From positions 1,336,001 through 1,400,000 of the forward strand of contig NZ_CP129119.1 in assembly GCF_030406775.1 (NCBI RefSeq): 64,000 bases of DNA, written 5' to 3'. A program made the translations under genes and the position numbers. How positions within the stretch are numbered: position 1 is the first letter of the stretch; every line of letters begins with the position of its first letter. The notes beneath the pieces are model-generated. The model had not been told where the DNA came from. It ran no database searches and saw nothing but the letters and a program-made list of their open reading frames with translations. This DNA comes from Sporosarcina trichiuri (GTDB taxonomy: Bacteria > Bacillota > Bacilli > Bacillales_A > Planococcaceae). This document shows, in pieces, positions 58,844 to 64,000 of this stretch.

Positions 58844-59752
58844 TTATTTTGCGCGCATCTCATCCAGCAGCTGTCTGTAATTTTCAGGCAGCGGCGTTTC
58901 GAATTCCATATACTCGCCGGATACGGGATGGACGAATCCGAGCGTACCTGCGTGCAATGCCTGTCCGTCGAACTCGATCGTCTTTTCCGGTCCGTATTTC
59001 GGATCTCCCGCAAGCGGATGGCCGATATATTTCATATGGACACGGATCTGATGGGTCCTCCCCGTCTCCAGCCGGCATTCGACGAGTGTGAAATCCCCGA
59101 AACGTTCCAGCACTTTGAAGTGGGTGACGGCATTTTTGCCGTTATTCTCGACCGCCATGCTCTGCCGGTCTTTCGGATTCCTGCCGATCGGCGCGTCGAT
59201 CGTGCCGTTGTCATGCGGGATATGTCCGTGCACGAGGGCTGTATAGACACGCGTCACTGATTTCGCCACAAGCTGATCCACAAGCGAGGCATGGGCCTTG
59301 TCGTTCTTCGCTACCATGAGCAGCCCGGAAGTATCCTTGTCGATCCGGTGTACGATCCCGGGGCGCATGACGCCGTTGATGCCCGACAGGTCGTCACAAT
59401 GATACATGAGACCGTTCACAAGCGTCCCTGTCGTATGGCCGGGTGCCGGATGGACGACCATCCCGCTCGGCTTATTGACGACAAGCACATCCTTATCTTC
59501 ATAGACGATATCAAGATCCAGATCTTCTGCAGGGATATCGAGTTCTTCCGGCTCCGGCTCATCGACCGTCAGCACGTCGCCGTCCTTCACCTTGTAATTC
59601 GCCTTCACCGTGCTGCCGTTGACAAGCACGATCCCCTCTTTCACCCATTGCTGGATGAGCGTCCGTGACCAGTCGAGATTGGCGGCTGTCAGTGCTTTGT
59701 CGATCCGCTCCCCGGCTGTTTCGTGTTCGATGATGTATTGAATCTGCTCCAT
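58844..59752 (-). CDS. rluD: 23S rRNA pseudouridine synthase, RluD family (YlyB)
   Basis: A 302-residue pseudouridine synthase. An N-terminal S4 RNA-binding domain (GERIDKALTAANLDWSRTLIQQ) is followed by the catalytic domain with the nucleophile Asp in PGIVHRIDKDTSGLLMVAK near residue 135, and the C-terminal GRTHQIRVHMKYIGHPLAGD motif. In Bacillus this YlyB protein is the homologue nearest RluD; which rRNA uridines it targets cannot be told from sequence. The ATG overlaps the lspA stop (TAATG). Confidence 0.93.
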   Translation of the reverse strand: MEQIQYIIEHETAGERIDKALTAANLDWSRTLIQQWVKEGIVLVNGSTVKANYKVKDGDVLTVDEPEPEELDIPAEDLDLDIVYEDKDVLVVNKPSGMVVHPAPGHTTGTLVNGLMYHCDDLSGINGVMRPGIVHRIDKDTSGLLMVAKNDKAHASLVDQLVAKSVTRVYTALVHGHIPHDNGTIDAPIGRNPKDRQSMAVENNGKNAVTHFKVLERFGDFTLVECRLETGRTHQIRVHMKYIGHPLAGDPKYGPEKTIEFDGQALHAGTLGFVHPVSGEYMEFETPLPENYRQLLDEMRAK

Positions 59753-60231
59753 TAGTCCACCTTTGCTTTCTTATCCTTTTTTTCTTCCAATAAAAGATGC
59801 AGGATGACGAGAATGACACCGATCGTCAATGCGGCATCCGCCACGTTGAATATCGGGAAATCATAGTTGATGACCGGGATGAGGACACTGACGAAATCGA
59901 CGACTTCCCCGCGTACCATCCGATCGATGAAGTTCCCGACTGCTCCGCCCAGCAGCAGCATCAGTCCCCAGGCGAACAGCGGGCTGCCTTTCGCTTCCTT
60001 CTGGAAGAAGTAGACGATGCCTGCGATGACCGCGACCGTCACGATGGCGAACAGCCACATCTGCCCTTCCAGCATGCCCCATGCCGCGCCGCGGTTCCGA
60101 TGGGACAGCAGACTGAGATACGGGTCGATCAGCGGAATACGCTCCCGGATTTCCATTGAAGATACGACTGCCCATTTTGTCAGCTGGTCGAGCAAAATGA
60201 CAATCACCGCGATACTGTAATAAATCAGCAA
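59752..60231 (-). CDS. lspA: Lipoprotein signal peptidase II
   Basis: A 159-residue membrane aspartyl protease with four transmembrane helices. The start is TTG 60231 (LLIYYSIAVIVILLDQLTKW), with GGAGGGAACAGGT upstream; the longer frame has no ribosome site. Catalytic aspartates are in GNFIDRMVRGEVVDF and FNVADAALTIGV. HRNRGAAWGML is the conserved substrate loop. It cleaves diacylglyceryl-modified lipoprotein signal peptides. Tightly coupled to rluD. Confidence 0.96.
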   Translation of the reverse strand: MLIYYSIAVIVILLDQLTKWAVVSSMEIRERIPLIDPYLSLLSHRNRGAAWGMLEGQMWLFAIVTVAVIAGIVYFFQKEAKGSPLFAWGLMLLLGGAVGNFIDRMVRGEVVDFVSVLIPVINYDFPIFNVADAALTIGVILVILHLLLEEKKDKKAKVD

Positions 60232-60268
60232 ACCTGTTCCCTCCGTCCTGCAGTGTCGGTTTAAGTTT

Positions 60269-60299
60269 ATCATACCCCGGAGGGCTGCGTACACGCCAA
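60269..60299 (-). promoter_or_regulatory. Possible lspA promoter
   Basis: TATGAT (complement of 60269-60274) is a good -10; TTGGCG lies 19 bases upstream, a long spacing. It lies in the 138-base gap between ileS and lspA, downstream of the ileS terminator. Confidence 0.35.
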
Positions 60300-60313
60300 A
60301 CGGCACGTCACGC

Positions 60314-60357
60314 AAAAGACACTGCAGCAGCCGGCTGGCCGGCGTCTCTGCAGTGTC
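60314..60357 (-). terminator. Terminator of ileS
   Basis: GACACTGCAG pairs with CTGCAGTGTC, and GCCGGC pairs with GCCGGC inside, followed by TTTT on the minus strand. It stands 12 bases after the ileS stop. Confidence 0.85.
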
Positions 60358-60369
60358 GGATGTTGTCAA

Positions 60370-63126
60370 TTATGCGTAATGGTGCGATACGACGTCTGCA
60401 CAGCGCGCGCACAGTTCCGGATACTTGCCGTCCTGCCCGACCGTTTCTGAAATCGTCCAGCAGCGTTCACATTTTTCACCGGACGCTTTCCCGACGGCGA
60501 TCTTGCCGGACGGGAATTGTTCCGCCTGTGCAGGCAGCTCCGATTCCGGCATGACGCTGAATTCCGAAACGATGAAGAACTGGGCGAAGTTGATGTCCCC
60601 GGTTTCAAAAAGCGGAGCAAGGTCATCGCGGAGCGCGACGGAGACATGCGCCTCGAGCGATTTGCCGATCACTTTGCTGTTCCGTGCTTCTTCCAGTGCT
60701 TTCAATACATCATCGCGGACAGCCATCAGCTGGTCGAATGCGCTGCGCAGTTCTTCGGTTCCGAGATCCTGCGCATCCGGCATATCCGTCAGCTGGATGC
60801 TCTCTGCTGTTTCATGCTCGAGATACGCCCACATTTCATCCGCTGTATGCGGAAGGATCGGTGCTGCGAGTTTGAGCAGGGTGATCAGCGCTTCGTACAT
60901 GACCGTCTGCATCGCCCGGCGGTGCGAATGGTCAGCCGCTTCGATATAGACGACATCTTTTGCGATGTCCAGATAGAATGAGCTCAATGTGTTCGTACAG
61001 AACGAATTGATGGCATGATAGACGACTGCGAATTCGTAATTCTCATAGGCATCGCGCACCTCACGGATCAGATCCTGCAGTTTCGCGTAAACGTACTGGT
61101 CGACAGGACGGAGATCGCTGAACGGCACTGCATCGGTCGCCGGGTTGAAGTCTGACGTATTACCGTGAAGGAACCGGACCGTGTTGCGGATCTTCCGGTA
61201 CACTTCGGACACCTGTTTGAAGTTCGAGTCGGACACGCGGACGTCCGCTGTATAGTCGACGGAAGCTACCCACAGGCGCAGGATATCGGCACCGAACTGG
61301 TTCATCACTTTGGACGGCAGGATGACGTTGCCGATCGATTTACTCATTTTACGGCCTTCGCCGTCGAGGGTGAAGCCATGGCTCAGCAGTCCCTTGTAAG
61401 GGGCGATGCCGTTGATGGCGACGCTTGTCGTCAGGGATGAGTTGAACCATCCGCGGTACTGGTCGGAGCCTTCCAGGTACAGGTCCGCCGGATACGACAG
61501 GTCGTCACGCTCCACAAGCACACCCTGATGGGTCGATCCCGAGTCGAACCAGACATCCATGATATCCGTCTCTTTCGTGAACGAACCGTTCGGGCTGCCC
61601 GGATGTGTGAACCCTTCCGGAAGCAGGTCTTTCGTGTCCCACTCGAACCAGATGTTCGATCCGTGTTCACGGAACAGATTGGAAATGTGATCGATCGTCT
61701 CATCTGTGATGATCGGCTCGTCATTCTCCGTATAGAATACCGGGATCGGAACACCCCATACACGCTGCCGGGAAATACACCAGTCCCCGCGGTCGCGCAC
61801 CATGTTGAACAGGCGCGTCTCGCCCCAGGCCGGCGTGAACTTCGTGTTGCGGATCGCTTCCAGCAGTTCACCGCGGAATGACTCGATCGACGCGAACCAC
61901 TGGGACGTCGCCCGGAAGATGACCGGTTTCTTCGTCCGCCAGTCGTGCGGATAGGAGTGGGTGAAGAATGACAGCTTTTCGAGTGCGCCAACTTCCTTCA
62001 GCTTTTCGGTGATCGCTTTGTTCGCGTCTTCGTAGAAGAGGCCTTCGAACATCGGGGCCTCCGCCGTCATGACACCGCGGTCATTGACAGGGGACAGGAC
62101 GCCGAGCCCGTATTTCTTGCCGACGTGGAAGTCATCTTCCCCGTGGCCGGGTGCTGTATGGACGCAGCCCGTACCTGCATCTGCTGTGACGTGTTCGCCG
62201 AGCATGACGAGGGATTCACGGTCATAGAGCGGATGGCTTGCAGTCATCAGTTCAAGTTCGCGGCCTTTGTATTCGCCTGCTGTCTCATAATTCTCCCATG
62301 CAAGTTCCTCTGCCAGCTGTTTGACGAGGTCCTTTGCCACGAGGAACTTTTTCCCGCCTGTTGCAACAACCGTATAGACGAAGTCCGGATGCACGGAAAT
62401 ACCAAGATTTGCAGGAATCGTCCAAGGTGTCGTCGTCCAGATCAGGAAGTTGACGTCGTCGTCCAGAAGACCTTTTCCGTCACGGACCGGGAAGCTGACG
62501 TAGATGGACGGCGACTTTTTGTCCTGATACTCGATCTCCGCTTCCGCCAAAGCGGTTTCCGATGATGGGGACCAGTAGACAGGCTTGAGTCCTTTGTAGA
62601 TATAGCCTTTTTTCGCCATATCACCGAACACTTTGATCTGCCGCGCTTCAAATGCAGGCTTCAGTGTGATGTACGGGTTCTCCCAGTCACCGCGCACACC
62701 GAGCCGCTTGAATTGCGAGCGCTGGTTGTCGATCTGCTGAAGGGCGTATTCTTTGCACATTTCACGAAATTCCGCGATGCTGTGCTCTTTCCGTTTGACC
62801 CCTTTGTTCACGAGTGCCTGCTCGATCGGCAGACCGTGCGTATCCCAGCCCGGCACGTACGGCGCATGGTAGCCCGTCATGGATTTATGGCGGACGATGA
62901 TATCCTTCAGCACCTTATTGAGCGCATGCCCCATATGGAGATCGCCATTCGCATAAGGCGGTCCGTCATGCAGGATGAACACCGGCCGGCCTTTTGTGCG
63001 CTCCTGCACTTTCCGGTACATGTTTTCCTGATCCCATTTCTCCTGCATCTGCGGTTCTTTCGTTGGCAGGCCGCCGCGCATCGGGAAGTCCGTTTTCGGC
63101 ATCAGCAGTGTTTCTTTATAATCCAT
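60370..63126 (-). CDS. ileS: Isoleucine-tRNA ligase
   Basis: A 918-residue class I synthetase, about the B. subtilis length. Start ATG 63126 ([19 protein letters not shown]), with CGAGGAGGAATTGGA upstream; the longer frame runs into the T-box leader. The HIGH-type motif [15 protein letters not shown] lies near residue 55 and [10 protein letters not shown] near 595. The editing domain is present in between ([14 protein letters not shown]). The C-terminal zinc-binding CERCWT...CARC ends the protein. Regulated by a T-box leader specific for an ATC-type specifier. Confidence 0.98.
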   Translation of the reverse strand: MDYKETLLMPKTDFPMRGGLPTKEPQMQEKWDQENMYRKVQERTKGRPVFILHDGPPYANGDLHMGHALNKVLKDIIVRHKSMTGYHAPYVPGWDTHGLPIEQALVNKGVKRKEHSIAEFREMCKEYALQQIDNQRSQFKRLGVRGDWENPYITLKPAFEARQIKVFGDMAKKGYIYKGLKPVYWSPSSETALAEAEIEYQDKKSPSIYVSFPVRDGKGLLDDDVNFLIWTTTPWTIPANLGISVHPDFVYTVVATGGKKFLVAKDLVKQLAEELAWENYETAGEYKGRELELMTASHPLYDRESLVMLGEHVTADAGTGCVHTAPGHGEDDFHVGKKYGLGVLSPVNDRGVMTAEAPMFEGLFYEDANKAITEKLKEVGALEKLSFFTHSYPHDWRTKKPVIFRATSQWFASIESFRGELLEAIRNTKFTPAWGETRLFNMVRDRGDWCISRQRVWGVPIPVFYTENDEPIITDETIDHISNLFREHGSNIWFEWDTKDLLPEGFTHPGSPNGSFTKETDIMDVWFDSGSTHQGVLVERDDLSYPADLYLEGSDQYRGWFNSSLTTSVAINGIAPYKGLLSHGFTLDGEGRKMSKSIGNVILPSKVMNQFGADILRLWVASVDYTADVRVSDSNFKQVSEVYRKIRNTVRFLHGNTSDFNPATDAVPFSDLRPVDQYVYAKLQDLIREVRDAYENYEFAVVYHAINSFCTNTLSSFYLDIAKDVVYIEAADHSHRRAMQTVMYEALITLLKLAAPILPHTADEMWAYLEHETAESIQLTDMPDAQDLGTEELRSAFDQLMAVRDDVLKALEEARNSKVIGKSLEAHVSVALRDDLAPLFETGDINFAQFFIVSEFSVMPESELPAQAEQFPSGKIAVGKASGEKCERCWTISETVGQDGKYPELCARCADVVSHHYA

Positions 63127-63194
63127 TCCAATTCCTCCTCGGTTTCTAGTCATCCAAGCTCGGTCCCAAGCACGTACATCCACTATCCTGAACG

Positions 63195-63438
63195 CTAAAA
63201 ATCCCCGTCCCCAAAAAGGGACGAGGATTGTGCTCGCGTTACCACCCTAGTTGCAGCTGCGTCATACAGCTGCCTCTCGAACACCGTAACGGGGTGTGTT
63301 CCGGGACTGCGGTCGGCAGTCCGGCTCCGGAGTGATCTTCCTTCCCATGTGTCTGGCCGGGCTCCCACCCTCCCCGGCTCGCTGGCATCACACCTGTCTG
63401 GAAAGTACTGTCTCTTTCAGCGCCTGTCTTGTAATATG
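63195..63438 (-). ncRNA. T-box riboswitch (isoleucine specifier) upstream of ileS
   Basis: The antiterminator T-box core GGGTGGTAACGCG is on the minus strand at about 63232-63249, a close form of AGGGTGGNACCGCG. A terminator follows, CCTCGTCCC pairing with GGGACGGGG plus ATTTTTA (about 63199-63229). Stem I carries GGAAGATCACTCCGG with the isoleucine codon ATC at complement 63334-63336 in a bulge position. Uncharged isoleucine tRNA would stabilise the antiterminator. Leader length about 240 bases. Confidence 0.9.
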
Positions 63439-63444
63439 AACCAT

Positions 63445-63473
63445 ATTATAATTGCGGCAGGGTCTTTCGTCAA
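63445..63473 (-). promoter_or_regulatory. ileS promoter
   Basis: TTGACG (complement of 63468-63473), a 17-base spacer and a perfect TATAAT (complement of 63445-63450). It starts eight bases after the divIVA stop and drives the T-box leader. Confidence 0.85.
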
Positions 63474-63480
63474 GCTGCGG

Positions 63481-63990
63481 TCACTCGTCGTCTGCGGCCG
63501 CTGTTTCGAGCTTCTTCGTGTTTGCCTCATATTCCAGCAGTTCATCCCAGTCATCCATTTTCACTAGGTCCAGCTGGGCTTCGATCAGCATGCGGAAGCG
63601 GTTTCGGAAGATTTTCGACTGCTTCTTCAAGTCGTCGATTTCCATCGAGATTTCACGGGAACGGGAGAGTGCTTCATTGACGATGCGGTCTGCATTCTTC
63701 TCCGCTTCCTTGATGATCAGCTTCGCTTCCTGTGTGGAGTTGCGGCGGACGTCTTCAGCCGCTTCCTGCGCCACCATGATCGACTTCTGCAGCGTATCCT
63801 CGATCGCATTGAAATGCGCAATCTGATCTTCGGTCTCCTTCAGTTTGCGTGTCAATTCCTTGTTTTCGTTCATCAGGTTTTCGTAGTCTTTCATGAGCTG
63901 CTCCAGGAATTCGTTCACTTCGTCTTCGTCGTAGCCCCGCCATCTGCTGCCGAACGTCTTGTTATGTATATCAATTGGTGTAAGCGCCAT
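63481..63990 (-). CDS. divIVA: Cell division/polarity protein DivIVA
   Basis: A 169-residue coiled-coil protein that marks curved membrane at poles and septa. The N-terminal membrane-binding head begins MALTPIDIHNKTFGSRWRGY, which includes the Phe-Gly-Ser-Arg tip residues; the rest is coiled coil (NEFLEQLMKDYENLMNENK onward) ending in an acidic tail KLETAAADDE. In Bacillus divIVA is immediately before ileS, as here. Only ten bases lie upstream before the window edge, so its promoter is not visible. Confidence 0.97.
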   Translation of the reverse strand: MALTPIDIHNKTFGSRWRGYDEDEVNEFLEQLMKDYENLMNENKELTRKLKETEDQIAHFNAIEDTLQKSIMVAQEAAEDVRRNSTQEAKLIIKEAEKNADRIVNEALSRSREISMEIDDLKKQSKIFRNRFRMLIEAQLDLVKMDDWDELLEYEANTKKLETAAADDE

Positions 63991-64000
63991 TCAAGTCTCT

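Overview
The window is a 64 kb stretch of conserved low-GC-Gram-positive (Bacillales) core chromosome. Gene content and order follow the Bacillus subtilis block from divIVA/ileS down to codY and the start of the fla/che operon. Base composition is visibly higher in GC than Bacillus, and several intergenic regions carry repeat families, which points to a Planococcaceae-like organism (Bhargavaea or Sporosarcina relatives). That placement is inference from gene order and composition only. Nearly everything is on the minus strand; only rpmB and rqcH are on the plus strand.

In the direction of transcription (descending coordinates) the layout is: divIVA (63990-63481); ileS behind a T-box leader; lspA-rluD; a pyrimidine operon pyrR-pyrP-pyrB-pyrC-pyrK-pyrD-pyrF-pyrE with PyrR attenuators but without the carbamoyl-phosphate synthetase genes; an intergenic region with a 20-bp-phased repeat array; rqcH on the plus strand, divergent from gmk-rpoZ-coaBC-priA-def-fmt-rsmB-prpC-prkC-rsgA-rpe-thiN-spoVM; rpmB (plus); yloU-fakA-sdaAB-sdaAA-recG; the FapR-controlled fapR-plsX-fabD-fabG-acpP lipid operon, interrupted by two hairpin repeat elements; rnc-smc-ftsY-ylxM-ffh; rpsP-khpA; rimM-trmD; rplS; lepB-rbgA-rnhB; a FliK-like/FlhB-like pair; sucCD; dprA; topA-trmFO-xerC-hslV-hslU-codY; and flgB-flgC-fliE, cut by the window edge.

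The genes serve translation (ribosomal proteins, rRNA/tRNA modification, GTPase assembly factors, ribosome quality control), the SRP pathway and secretion, chromosome maintenance (Smc, TopA, XerC, RecG, PriA, DprA), fatty-acid and phospholipid synthesis, pyrimidine synthesis, and global control (CodY, PrkC/PrpC). Translational coupling by ATGA or TGATG overlaps is common, and many genes start with TTG or GTG, which shifts several starts from the longest-ORF choice.

The observations most worth follow-up are: the 20-bp-period array at 51040-51170; the two hairpin elements at 26699-26933, whose arms differ in sequence yet keep pairing; an apparently elongated SpoVM (52 residues); a pyr operon lacking pyrAA/pyrAB and the pyrR-pyrP attenuator; and a dense set of candidate regulatory sites upstream of flgB. 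I found no phage, IS element, CRISPR array, tRNA or rRNA. No clearly new multi-gene system is visible.
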